From Polytrichum commune (taxonomy: Eukaryota; Streptophyta; Polytrichopsida; Polytrichales; Polytrichaceae): 64,000 nt of DNA. The translations under genes were made by a program, and so were the position numbers. The stretch is from NCBI GenBank assembly GCA_950295325.1, contig OX485805.1, positions 5,642,501 to 5,706,500 of the forward strand. The letters run 5' to 3'. Positions 23,901 to 35,181 of this stretch are shown one piece after another; position 1 is the first letter of the stretch; each line of letters starts with the position of its first letter. The notes below the pieces were generated by a model. That model made no database searches and was not told the DNA's origin. It was given only the letters and a program-made list of their open reading frames with translations.

Positions 23901-24647
23901 CATCATCACTCTCACAAACTGTGGCAGCAGCGATGCAGGTCTTGCTTTTATAGCTGTTGGTTGTGTTAAACTCCAGAAGCTGGAGCTTCGCCATTGTCCA
24001 TTTGGAGACGCAAGTAAGTCTGAGCTAGTAGCTTCTTGGATCTATTGCCAGCATTAGCACTATTATTGGACATGAAAATATTTTGCACGTGGTAAGATAT
24101 CGTAAAGTCTGTCATGAACATTGTGAGTATGACCTTTCTTGACACTCATACGCTTAAGACTGCAGATGTGTTCTTTTGTTATTATCTCTTCTTGGTATGT
24201 GCTGCCCATGTTGTGTTGTGTTTTGCATGTCAGCATGGGGTCTTAAGAGGCCAACCTTCCCTTTTATGGTCAAGTATGTCCTCAATGCACTTACTAATCT
24301 TTGCTTCTTGTGTGAACAATTGTTCAGGTATGCTAGCGCTTGCCATGGGTTGCCCTAGTTTGAAGCACTTGTGGGTGCAAGCCTGCCAAGTGGAGTTGCA
24401 AGGGGTCAGAATGCTGGCCAAGCGTCCCGGCCTCACTGTGGAGGTAGTGAAAGAGAGTTGCAATGATGATGGACCTAGCACACCTTGGCAGCTCATTGCT
24501 TATGGATCAGTAGCACCCCCTCGGGATGATCTCCCTGATAACATTGACCATGTCCATGATGGTTATAATACGCCGTTGAACAGTGAACTATTCTGCTGTC
24601 CTAGCACTGTTACAGAAGCGGGAGAAGCAGGGCAGGGTAACCAGTGA
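20925..24647 (+). CDS. COI1-like F-box/LRR receptor (jasmonate-type co-receptor), six exons
   Basis: Exons: 20925-21430, 22235-22501, 22618-22843, 23019-23285, 23728-24013, 24328-24647. All junctions are GT-AG and the phases agree, giving 623 residues (Arabidopsis COI1 has 592). An F-box lies near residues 17-55 (FPDEILEKVIESL, SLVCRR), followed by leucine-rich repeats. In this family the protein is the substrate receptor of an SCF ubiquitin ligase and binds JAZ repressors through a jasmonate-type ligand. COI1 landmarks are KGKPR (84-88), KCSGFTT (152-158), TRLDLTYALL, IVGDRGL, DMTNEALE (390-397), YIGQYG, LKHLWVQ and LIAYGSVA. They fit COI1 better than TIR1/AFB. By alignment from memory, Arg85, Tyr386 and Arg409 of Arabidopsis COI1 are kept (Arg88, Tyr387, Arg410). 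Ala384 is Ile385, Arg348 is Val357, Tyr444 is Cys453 and Met88 is Asp91. It could instead belong to the related seedless-plant XFB group. Angiosperm COI1 usually has three exons. The C-terminal tail of ~30 residues is extra. Confidence 0.9.
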
Positions 24648-25639
24648 CTACAATCCATTTTGAAGTGTTTCCCTGAAGGTGCCGAACAATGAGCTTGCAC
24701 TTTGAGCAAAGAGTTCTGTCGCAGAAATCTCCTTTAGGGCTGTATAAATATTTGTTCGAAATCAAGATCGTCCAAAAAGTGCCCAGTGGTGAGGGCAAGC
24801 AAAGAGGACGGATGTTTGCATAGCAGACATTTTCTAGTGCATTCAGAAGGAATGTGGAGTAGCATCTTTTTAGGAACTTGCAGCTGGCCCTGTGAAAGGA
24901 GAGGCCATGAGATAAATTCTGTAAGGAAGCTTCACCTTTCTGACCCATTGTTTATCAAGGACTTGTGCCAAGTAACAGACTTTTATGGAAACGTCTTTCA
25001 TTACCAACCCAGTATCGTGCTCTACGAAGAGATACAATGCATTAGAAGATTAGAAGATGCAATGCATCGCTGTTCTATGGCTGTAGGTTGGATACAGTAG
25101 ATTCAGACCTGCACATAGGTCTCAAACTATCCAATAGTTCCCGGCTTTCTAAGAGTCTTGAATCTCACCTAATCATGGATTTTCATGTCATGCTGTCAAT
25201 TACAAAGACCCATTCAGTCGACTGAGCAATTTCTGGCTCCAGTTCTCATCAATTTGGTGTATTTTGGAATGCTGGCTCTAAACATTATTATGTTGTTTGG
25301 TACGTAAAACGGTGAAGGAGGGTCAGAGTCTAGGCTACAAAGTATGGAATGTATAGGTGCTAGGCAGCAATTTGGGCAGACAAGTTTAGTTTGGGCTTGA
25401 TTTTGGGTTGATTTAGAGCAGATTTAGATGCTCTTCTGTTTCCTTTCCAAAAAACTAATGATTGTCTACTGTGATGTTATTAGAGGAAACTTGTCGAACC
25501 TAATGGCTGATGAAAATGAATCGGTTCATGTGAAGATAAAGAAGTTATGCCTCCTAAGTTCTGCATTATGCTTTCTTACTGCCTGCTCATATGGACAGGC
25601 ATTTTCTCCTCGTCCAATGAGGTAGATGTGCCTAACTGG
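24648..25639. other. 3' flank of the COI1-like gene
   Basis: Follows the stop codon and probably contains the 3' untranslated region. Frames on both strands (24786-25100 plus, 24610-24948 minus) have no recognised content. No clear boundary to intergenic DNA is visible. Confidence 0.45.
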
Positions 25640-25930
25640 GGGAGTTTTCTCTTCGCACCCACTTCTAATAAGATAATACATGCAATTAGTGTGAGATGAT
25701 GACCAATCATGCCTGTAGCCAGTTGCCTCACAATTCTCATCTGAACATCCTATATTCATCATCAAAGTGAAGATTCTTGTGCTCACCAAGTGGTCATATA
25801 GGTCCCCCAATCATGTTGTTTACTTAGCCTAGAATGGTTAGCATGTTTTGAGCATGTAATCCAATCTCCTCTTAACACATGTTTTCCTTGTTTCGAATGT
25901 TTGTTCTTAGATCCACACCTAACCACATCC
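25640..25930. repeat. dispersed repeat, family F
   Basis: Copy related to the repeats at about 20440, 31905 and, in reverse, 28620 and 36140. It shares CATCAAAGTGAAGATTCT, a GGTCATATAGGT block, ACACATGTTTTCC and GTTCTTAGATCCACAC. It starts after a TAGATGTGCCTAA motif that also marks the end of the reverse copies. It is non-coding. Confidence 0.55.
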
Positions 25931-27684
25931 CACTTGAATCTGGCTCTCCATTTTCTGATGTCTGCAAAGAACTGGTCCAAGGAAGCATGCTGGAACCCAT
26001 GTCTCGTGCACAAAAAAAGTCAAGAGGAAATCGCAAGCATGTGGTGGGATCGAGTTCAGAGCATTCACACCATAACTTAGTGCAAATTTCAAATGCTTTT
26101 GGTCATGCTTCTTTAGTACGAGAAGGGGGACCCACGAGTAAGTAACCAAATTCCTTGGCGTGGAGTGACATATGTACTGTGGGCTCTCACAAATCGTTTC
26201 AAGGGCACGTGGGGTTCGATTGGCAAGCGGGTGACTGCTTATGTCAAACAAGGCAAGCATAGTTTGATTGTTTTGTCACAAAATAATCACGTCTAGAACA
26301 AACTTTGGCACTGATATGTTGTATCCAGTGTCCAGGAAGATTTTTGGGCATAATCGATCAATATCCCAGTGCTGCCAAGTCCAACTGGTTACATGTTGAC
26401 AGTTGCCTTGAAACAAAACACTTTCAAGTTGGGTGCGCATCTCAAATAAAATGTTTGTGCATCTCAAAACAACAATATATGAAACGCCCATCACAAGCTT
26501 GCCCAACACATTGGCCAATGTAACAAAAACCATCCAATGGTCACCAACGTGGTATCTGCAAGTGACACAAAGAGGATAATCAAGTAAATTTGGAAAGCGG
26601 AAGACAAAACCAAGCAAACCTATACTACACCTGCAAAGTTCACTCACACGCCAAATCAAAAATGTTTCTACATGGGTCTCAGATTTAGTATGTGTAATTG
26701 CTTTTATCATCAAAGTTGGGCCTTGTGGTAACATGTCATTTTTAAGAAATTTCCTCCCTAAAATATCTTGCAACAAGATGAGCTAATTAATAGGACTCCC
26801 AAATAAGGTGTAAGACCAAAGCACACCTCATGGTACATATGTAAGTGGAAACCAACCTCATTGCAATGCAACTTTTGTACTTAGGGCATCCCCAGGAGAG
26901 ATAGTAAGCAACCCACCAAAAATATTATATTATATGGTGTTTAGGGTGTTTGGGGAGCCCTCCATCTTGGGCGGGGCCGCTCATCTTGAGTCAGAGCCCA
27001 CCAAAGCCTAGGCATACCCCCGGTATAATTAGGAAGCAATCAATAAGACAACGACACCTATTATCTGACATGGGATAAAGTAGGATATCGGAGTATCTGA
27101 TATTAAAGTAATCTCTTGGCGGGCCGGAGGAGGGCCGCCATATGAACCATTTATGGCGTTGGAAGGCCTTTACTATACCCGGGCCGCTTCTAAATTATGC
27201 CGGACCGGACATTGGTGGGGATCAATTTATGCCGGTACCGCCACCTAAGAACCCGGGATGCCCCATTTTTGGCGTTGGCATGCCCTATGGCGAGGCTGCT
27301 GGGGACGCCCTTATAGTCCCTTTTAAGTAACCTCTAGACATATAATGACAAGTTAATTCAAGATGGGTTCACCTGTGTATAGGTACATATCCAAGAGGAA
27401 TCCTTATACGCGTCTTTTGAGTTTCATTCAAGAACCTAGAAAGATACTCACCTTATTTGGACATGCTAATATGTTCATGTAACAATTTTTATACTTTTTT
27501 GGTTGTTGAACCTCTACATGACACCCCTTACATGTGATAAAATGCTTAAATTATCCACAATAGGTGCACTTGCCTAAGTCCAACATGGATCCAAATAATA
27601 GATTTTTTTTTGTCTATTAGAATACCTCCATACTTCTTAGAGTAATCAATATCCTAAAAGAGCACCTTAACCTCAAGGTGTGCA
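25931..27684. other. gene-free stretch
   Basis: No gene is recognised. The longest frame, 26276-26776 minus (166 codons), has no domain I can identify. A ~45-bp block at 26325-26370 (AGATTTTTGGGCATAATCG) is shared with 35738-35775, pointing to old repeat DNA. Confidence 0.45.
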
Positions 27685-28052
27685 CTCAATGTAGAGGGTC
27701 AAAAGCATGTGATTGTATCCTTTTGACCCCCCCCCCCCACACACACATGAAAAACTCATGCACAAGTTATACCTTTTTCATATTCTATGTGGTAAGTGAA
27801 ACACTTCATTATGTGTTATCATTTTATTTTTCTACCTATAAGTAAAAATTGAGATGTTTCAATTCAAATTTTCACCACATTTCAAGGCCACTTCCATTGT
27901 ATTCAATTGATTGTTTATCTTAACATGAAAGGATTACAAATAATGAGACAATATCCAAAAAATTGGACCCCAAAAATGAGATTTTCCCATGTACATCAAG
28001 GGGAATGACCCATTATTTCACACTCACATGATTTTGACCCTCTACATTGAAA
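27685..28052. mobile_element. MITE-like element with ~27-bp TIRs
   Basis: TCAATGTAGAGGGTCAAAA at about 27687 is mirrored by its complement, TTTTGACCCTCTACATTGA, at about 28032-28050. The inverted match continues inward through CATGTGA. It is about 365 bp long and AT-rich, with no coding capacity. A 12-base C tract lies inside (27727-27738). The target duplication is not clear. Confidence 0.65.
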
Positions 28053-28620
28053 GCTCCCCCCTAAGAGTCTAACATGATGCAAGATCAAGACACCTCTCAA
28101 TCACTGAGTACTTTTCCTCCAATCAAGCACAAAAGAGTACTTCACTCTCTCACTACACCAATCATCCAACTACAATAGTGCATGTTACTATTTGGAGTTA
28201 CACAATTCTATCGCTATTTAATGAGAATGTAATATTTTATGAAGCAAAGTCATTCGTGCTTTATAATATCCAAACAACTTATTGAACCTTTGTTTGTAAA
28301 AATTGAACTCCCGAGCAAGACGTTATTGCACTGCGTAACTCCGCATAACAACTAATTGGGATAATCAATGTAGATTAAGAATACACATAAACCTCATTAT
28401 TTGGTGGTTTTTTAAATCTTAATACCGATTTCTTAACTTGCATTCAGATCACAACGTCATTTTCACAACGTCATGCTCACAACCCCTTTGTAAGGCACCA
28501 ACCACTATCCGATTTTCCAACCTTTTGAGCTTTAACTTATTGGTTGGAGGAGGTTGTTGGGTTTGTTGCAACATCCATTTATCCCTTTCCCACCCACCTT
28601 GCACATGTTCTCTAAACATA
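28053..28620. other. intergenic, nothing recognised
   Basis: AT-rich sequence with no supported gene or repeat. Confidence 0.5.
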
Positions 28621-29010
28621 AGGTAGATGTGTCTTATTTTGTGTATGATCTTAAACGTACACTTGTATTTGTGTGGTGTATGGTTGGGTGGGAATAAGAG
28701 CAGTCATCAAAAAACCACATGATAAAAGAAGATAGGACTACATGCTTGGAATATGTTCATCATTATAGACGCAATTATGAACATAATTGGGAAAACCTAT
28801 ATGATCATTTAACAACTCGTAGAATCTTCATTTTTGACAATGATTAGGATATTCATACAAGTTCCAAAACTTATGAGGATAATGGTTACGAACACATTTG
28901 GATATGCTAATCATCTCACACCAATTGTGTGTTTCCATATCCTACAAGAAGTGGGTGCAAACAAACAAAAAAGTGTCCCTCTAAGACCCGCTTACTTCAT
29001 ACTTTTTAGC
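28620..29010. repeat. dispersed repeat, family F (reverse copy)
   Basis: Reverse-orientation copy of the family also seen at 25640 and 31905. It begins AAGGTAGATGTGTCTTA and contains AATCTTCATTTTTGACAATG and a TCTAAGACCCGCTTAC block that mirrors GGGTCTTAAATGG at the start of the 31905 copy. Confidence 0.5.
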
Positions 29011-29479
29011 AACCTTTCAAACCACATCTCAAAATGCAAGTGACTCACATAAAATGTAAAAGTAAACGGTGATGCATACCCTTCACAGTGCAATATCCTC
29101 ACCATATGTTTTTAGTGCTAACTTAACATCTAGTTGATGATGCATTCAACATTGAACTTGAACGTTGAGCATCAAACTCATACTTGAACCTTTTAGGTTT
29201 TGTACCTACAATACATCAAAACAAGATATTGAAATCGCAACCCTATGTTTGGTACGCATTGATTCAATGTTGCGGTTTTGTGTGATTTGATGCCATGTGA
29301 AATCAATGTTGATGTATGACTTTAGAGATTTGATATGCGGTGGAATACATCCTTTAACACAAGATCAATGCGGTGATGAAAACTTCCAACTTGGTATCCT
29401 AACTTTATAGAGTGTAGAACACATGCGTACATACATATATTTTAATATTCAAGATGTCTAATAAGTCCTTCAAACATAG

Positions 29480-30000
29480 CATCCGGTGTTGAGTGAATCC
29501 TTACTTGGTTTCCGTGTTGGTTGCTTCCTCGTCCTTTCCGAGCTAAGCCCTCTTGAGTATGGCTCTTACATGAGGTTCACATGTCATGGTTGTCATTGTG
29601 CTTCTCAAGATAATGGAAATTCAATTGCTTTCCAAACCCCCACCATGCAAAAAGAAAAGAAACGTCGATCAAATCCAAAAAAAATCACAATATTTGATTA
29701 TCTCAAAGGTATGTGTACCTAAAGTACTCTCTAATTTCCAAGGCTCTAATGCAAAAATCACATGAAAATAATACTACTATACTATTTGCATACCAATTTA
29801 TAGGTATTGAAGCACCACCGTCCAATTTAAGCCAAGCACACTACGCCGAACCAAGTGTAAGACATTTCGTTGGTCAAGTTTTCCAACCTAGCCCTCATGA
29901 ACACGACTCTTACACGAGGTTTCAATGTCTTGCTTGGAAGTGTGTTCCTCAATGCAATGAGATCTCAATTAATACCCAAAAGCCAAAAAAAATTAACTTA
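29480..30000. repeat. tandem duplication, ~347-bp period
   Basis: The block around 29540 (TAAGCCCTCTTGAGTATGGC then TCTTACATGAGGTT) recurs, diverged, around 29886 (CTAGCCCTCATGAACACG then CTCTTACACGAGGTT). Following blocks also correspond. The short frames in both copies are not conserved as proteins. Confidence 0.55.
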
Positions 30001-30389
30001 AAAAAATTTAAACAATCATCAAGGGCATTCAAAATAAAAAAATAAAAAATCAACAACAACAACAACGTTGAACAAATCCAAATCAAACTTACATATACCT
30101 TTGTTTTAATGGTATGTCTATGTACCTACAAATTATAATCATATTTTACATACTACATCATGCATAACATTGCTCGGTATGTGAGGTGTGTTCACTTGTA
30201 TTTAGTTTGAAACTGTAGAATCTCATGGTAAGATTCAAGAATCACAACTGGCCCCATTGAACAATTTCTTCATGTTGAGCAATGTTATGTGGAATTCACA
30301 TGATGAAGATAATAGTATGCATTTTACATCCCAAAGTTTAGATAGGAATCGAAGCGCTACCATCCAATTTACAAAGCCAATCACACTAG

Positions 30390-30790
30390 GTATGTACACA
30401 AGTATTGGAGTGGTAGCGTCGTTCTATCAGTACCATTCGAGTATCTATAACGAGGGTTTCACCTACTTTGGTACCGCTAGGGTATGGGTATCTGATAGTA
30501 CATTAATTCTCAACACCATTTGGGTCTATAAACATCTTAATGCAAGAACCTTCAAACCTAGGCAAAATAGCCTTGGCATCAATATGATTTAGAAGTGGGT
30601 ATTGACCCAAATAATAACTTGGGTATAGAAAGATTCTTTCACCTTGAGATACCAACCAATTATTGACAATTGATTGGTATTACCCGGATTTTGATACCCA
30701 CATGTAGGTTCTTTGTAGACACCACTATTGATGTTGATTCTTGATGCCCGTGCATTCACCTATATACCATATCCAACATTGGTATAATAC
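30390..30790. repeat. dispersed repeat, family I copy 2
   Basis: Diverged copy of 9147-9535, sharing TTCACCTTGAGATACCAACC, GTTGATTCTTGATGCCC and GCATTCACCTATATACCATA in the same order. Confidence 0.55.
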
Positions 30791-30970
30791 ACAATTGACA
30801 AGTCATGGTTCAACCCAATAAAGTTAAGTATCGATGAACCGGTTGAGTTTAAGAAATAAACGGTTGAAGTTCAAGACTTCAGAAAAATTACCCATCATTT
30901 TGATGGAATTTAGAGAATATGCCTCAAATTAATAAAGAACAACCAAAAGATGTCAACATGTATCCGGTTG

Positions 30971-31471
30971 CCGCGTCACTGAGGCGTTGTGAACGCCTCC
31001 CATGCGGTCAGGGGCTAGGAAGATCTCGGCCGTCGATTGCAATCTGACATACCTAGAGGCTCCTATGTTGCCCCAACTTCTGGCTTCTCTTCCCCTCGAG
31101 CAAAGCTTGAAAAAAACTTCGCGTTGGATGAAGCCTCCACCTCCATCCACCCACAAATCTTGGATGAATTTTTTTCAAACTAAGCCCTTCATGAAAAGGA
31201 CTTGCAGACGAGATGATGCCAACAAGAACTCCATTGGGAACTTAGGGAACCCTCTGGGAACCTTCAAAATCCCACACAAATGCTCTCGTACGATGGGATG
31301 AACAATCAACCCCTTCATCTTGCAAACATTGATTTTTCATCCACTGGAAGTTCTTTTCGGTCGGCCCGAGCAGTTTCGTACACCGTAGGATGGGGCTCTG
31401 TGAATGAATGGCTTGGATATGATCTGCCCACGACCACACACCCTCCATTCAGGACGCCTCAGTTGACATGG
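30971..31471. mobile_element. Pack-MULE-like insertion with 9-bp target duplication
   Basis: The 9-mer ATCCGGTTG flanks a 501-bp insert exactly (30962-30970 and 31472-31480). The inner ends are inverted repeats of about 25 bp sharing CTGAGGCGT (left CCGCGTCACTGAGGCGT; right end reading outward CCATGTCAACTGAGGCGT). A 9-bp duplication with TIRs is the signature of Mutator-like elements. The interior is GC-richer than its AT-rich surroundings and has a 99-codon frame (31002-31301), but no transposase, as expected for gene-fragment-carrying Pack-MULEs. An uninterrupted relative of the target is at about 15066-15300, where the junction reads AACCAATTGG followed by the same downstream sequence. The origin of the interior is not recognised. 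Confidence 0.75.
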
Positions 31472-31904
31472 ATCCGGTTGAACTTGGAAACACTAAGATC
31501 TTGACCGATTATGTCCAAAAATGTCCCGGGACATTGTTGCTTGGCCAGCCCACACATTCTTGCCCACCGGATATTAAAATGCATCCAAAACGGCAATATA
31601 TGGCATGGCTAATTAGTGTGGGGTCGGACATACAACTTGCTTCCCTTTATTATTAGTGGGCCCAGGCTGGAGAATCTTCATAAGGGATAGATATCGGTGC
31701 CTTCAATCACAACTTGTGTGAAAATGATCGAAAGTTGATTGCAACAATAAGTCGAAGTGTGGGCCACACTACACAAGTTTAATGTGCCCCATTTAAATTA
31801 GAAAGATCCATACCCTCGGTCATTGGCCGGGCTCTCTTTTAGTCACCCACTAACTTCTTATGATAGGTGAGCAAAGAGCGTACCTAATATATATAGTAAT
31901 GTAG
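31472..31904. other. intergenic, remainder of the interrupted repeat
   Basis: The first ~90 bases continue the repeat shared with 15220-15300. Nothing further is recognised. Confidence 0.5.
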
Positions 31905-32250
31905 ACGGGGTCTTAAATGGTTACTTTTTTCCGACTAGCCCACTTCTCCTAGGATACAAAACACGCGATTTTGTACGAGATGGTTAGCAAATCCAAACGA
32001 GTCGAGGCCATAGCCACTTTCCTTGTAATTTTTGGAGCTCATATGAATATCTTCCTCATTATTGAAGTGAAGAATCTCGTGCTCATTAAATGGTCATACA
32101 GGTTCTCCCAATCGAGTTGATTGTTAAGTTGAGAATGGTTGTCATAGTTTGAGTATGTGTTTTAATCTCAAGTGAACACACGTGTTTCTGGGGTATCCGT
32201 TCTTGGAGCCACACTAATTCACGTAACACTCAGATATAAGGTGTCCTCTT
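31905..32250. repeat. dispersed repeat, family F (longest forward copy)
   Basis: Begins GGGGTCTTAAATGGTTACTT and runs through CCCACTTCTCCTAGGATA, GGAGCTCATATGAATATC, GAAGTGAAGAATCTCGTGC and GTTCTTGGAGCCACAC. The reverse copies at 28620 and 36140 show the same order in mirror image, which defines the family limits. Confidence 0.6.
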
Positions 32251-33477
32251 AATAGAAAAAGTAACCAAATAACATATCATGTAGGTGACACTAATGATCA
32301 ACAACTTCACCATTAGTGTGACCTCATGACTCTCGGTGTTCGAGTGGCATGAGTATGTTCAATAGTGTTATGAGGTACATGCTATGTTACGTAACGTTCT
32401 GCAAGGTGACCAAAAGTGTACACAAATGGCATTTGACATCATTATGTTCAAGAATATCTTCCTCTTACATAGCAAAATGTGAACACATGACACTTGCCAT
32501 TAGTGTACTTTATAGTATCTTCCCCCTTGCATACTAATATGCAAAACTATCTTCTCAAATATTCCAATGTCCTGTGCTAAAGGTCATAACGTAAATAAGT
32601 GTTCACTTAAAAAAAAACAACTTAAAATGACAAATAATATCATGTTGTCAATCAATGGATGTGACACTTTGAAACACGTAGGCATCTAGTTTAGATTGTT
32701 TGTCAATAATGTGTGTGACACTAAATACCATAAGTGGTGTAGAACAAACCCGGGCCTATAGATGGTTCCTAACAAAAAAATTGCCATTGGATGAGTGAGA
32801 CGTATACAATAAGTTCATGTGGCCAAGTCAACTCTCATCAACTTTAGATGTCCTTATACTGAATTATTCTACATGGTTCCCGTGTGGATGTCTAACATGG
32901 CTCCTTGAAGACTTTCTAAAGATACCCCTAGGCTAAGCATTGAGTTTGAAATGAGGGAAATCATCATAAAATAAGTTATTCGCACATCAAAGCATGGTAT
33001 TTCATTGATTCATCTAATTGGATTGGGTTACCACTTGAAATTACATGTTTTCCATAACTAACTTATGAGAATATAATTTATTCACCTAGTTTGAAGTTTT
33101 TTTCCCATTCTTTGATGTGCATACTACACCGAACATCTTATGTTTAGTGTGCCTCACATTGTTCATCATCAATCCACACGAATTGCCTCGCAATTGGTGA
33201 GTGGAAACTAGAGAGGGTGTCGTATGACTCTTAGTGCTACATGATAGTTCATTAATCTGGATAACTATAATTAACACAATTGTTAAGTCACCAACTTAAC
33301 ATGGCCTTGATGAGTTTGTCCCATAAAATTTTCTCAACTTGTGAACAATACGAGGTAACATGCTTATTCACTTCTAGCCACACTATGCTTATCAAACATA
33401 TTGTTTGGCCGCTTAATCTTGTTGCCTATGATGATATGACATACCCAATCGAGTACGGCGGAGTGAAGGGTTGATTA
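32251..33477. other. intergenic, nothing recognised
   Basis: AT-rich sequence without supported features. Short frames lack recognisable domains. Confidence 0.5.
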
Positions 33478-33640
33478 CACCGGCCACTTCAAACATCATC
33501 CATTGGCATCTCCGGTTGTAATAATGTGAAAAGTGGCGTCCAACATATAAACAACATAATCCCCAAAATTTCACCACTGGAACTAAATGGAAATTTTGGT
33601 GTGATCAGGGCATGAATATGAATCAATTCCAATCCCACTA
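33478..33640. repeat. dispersed repeat, family G (reverse single copy)
   Basis: Reverse-orientation copy of the ~140-bp unit that forms the tandem array at 38480-38920. Shared blocks include CACCGGCCACTT, AATAATGTGAAAAGTGG, ACATAATCCCCAA and TTTGGTGTGATC. Confidence 0.6.
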
Positions 33641-33840
33641 AGCTAACATATGTTTGCACAATTTCTAACATTGGTACCACAAGGAGAGCTACTTAAAGCC
33701 CAACACAAAATATGATTGCCTTACGTCTCAACATACCGATCCCAATCATTATCTTATACTTTTAGAAATAAAATAAAATATAACGTTATTGTTCATAACA
33801 TTCTTCAGTGCTAAGTGCTCTCTATACCTAGCAGTGTGTA

Positions 33841-34101
33841 TGTTTGACAAATTTCATTTGACGTTCAACTTCAAAGCCAAAGTGTCATGTGATGTTTTCA
33901 AAAACAAAAATGAATGTCAATTGACATTTACATTTTCTTCTTAAAATGTCACATGCTTAATAATACATGTCATTTCAATTCCTAACATGTCAATTGACGT
34001 TTGGTTTTTCCCTTCACAAGTCACACTACATGTGAAATGACAGGCATTTTTGTGTGTGCAAGTTGTTACACGTCAAATGTCAAAACTTTGTCAAATTTAC
34101 A
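33841..34101. mobile_element. palindrome-rich MITE-like element
   Basis: TTTGACAAATTTCATTTGACG near the left edge is mirrored by CGTCAAATGTCAAAACTTTG near the right edge. The interior is full of short palindromes and TGTCA/TGACA motifs (for example TGTCAATTGACA). It is about 260 bp and non-coding. It could form a complex hairpin. The target duplication is not identified. Confidence 0.5.
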
Positions 34102-34398
34102 CACTAATACCTATCCTTAGTTTGACATGGCATTGTTCACATAACACTATTCCAAGCACTACGCATCGTATTATTTATGGGTTTATGTGATAACAGGTGG
34201 CGGGGGCCTAGGTGTTAGCTCCATCGAACCCAACCCCCAATCGAAAAATGTTATGTCAAGAGTAAAAACATTCAAGTATTGACATGATTTTATTTACACA
34301 TTTAAGCATATATTTAGTGGAGCTATTTATGTTGTGTGTGTGTATTTATATAACACAACTTGTAACTCCAAATTGTAACCCATTGTAACCCACACTAA

Positions 34399-35181
34399 AG
34401 GTACGTTTCCATGTAGGTGATTTACCCACTAGATTCTAGATAATAGTGGGTTGGAGGTGTTTGTATGTAGATAAGGGTGATTTTTCATGTAGACCACTTG
34501 CCCACTAGATTCTAGAAAATAATGGGTCGGAGGTGTTTTGCATTTACTTAAGCACAACACACCATCCAACATCATTATGGCAGTCCTTTAGAATGTGGAG
34601 AATTCTGGACACGGGCCGCTAGACTTCTATGCATCCACTAAATAATCTTTAACCTACAAATGTCAGTCACCAAAGGATTGAAGACCGGTTTTAAAAGCAG
34701 GAGGAGGTCTTAACCCGGAGGAGGAGGTTAGTAGGTGGTCCCGGATACAAGAAGATGGGAATAGCTAGTTGACACATACAAGCCCTACACCCACTAAATT
34801 CCCTCTACATTTGGACGGGTTTGTCCTCATTCAGACTTAGAATTTGGTGGGTGAGCGGCCTACATGAAAACTCACCCTAAGCACAAGCCACCAACCAACC
34901 ACATTATGGTGACCTACTAGAATATGGAGGACCGTAGACACGGGCCATTAGACTTCCATCCACCCACTAAAGGCCTTTGTAACCTACAAGTGTCAGTCAC
35001 CGAAGGATTGAATACCAGTTTACGAGGAGGAGGTTAGTAGGTGAACCCAAATATGAGAAGATGAGAGCAAATAGTTGACACGTACGGACCCTACCCCACC
35101 AGATTCCATCTACATTTCGTAGGCTTTGTCCTTATTCCCACTAGAATATAGCAGTTGAGCAACCTGCATGGAAACTCACCC
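34399..35181. mobile_element. Harbinger-like element with internal tandem duplication, TAA target duplication
   Basis: The left end carries TTTCCATGTAGG with CCCACTAGATTCTAG behind it. The right end is the complement (CCTGCATGGAAACTCACCC). TAA flanks both ends (34396-34398 and 35182-35184). Inside, a segment of about 300-330 bp occurs twice in tandem (about 34548-34880 and 34881-35184). The copies share ACACGGGCC, AACCTACAARTGTCAGTCAC, GGAGGAGGTTAGTAGGTG and TAGTTGACAC. The left end sequence is also repeated once more at about 34480. No transposase is seen. Confidence 0.75.

Noticed and set aside
20925-24647. TIR1/AFB auxin receptor
   Set aside because: The fold and family are shared, but the conserved strings (KCSGFTT, LDLTYALL, IVGDRGL, YIGQYG, LKHLWVQ, LIAYGSVA) and the deduced spacing match COI1 better than TIR1.
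26276-26776. 166-codon minus-strand frame
   Set aside because: It is the longest frame outside known genes, but shows no recognisable domain and lies in repeat-bearing DNA; not enough to call a gene.
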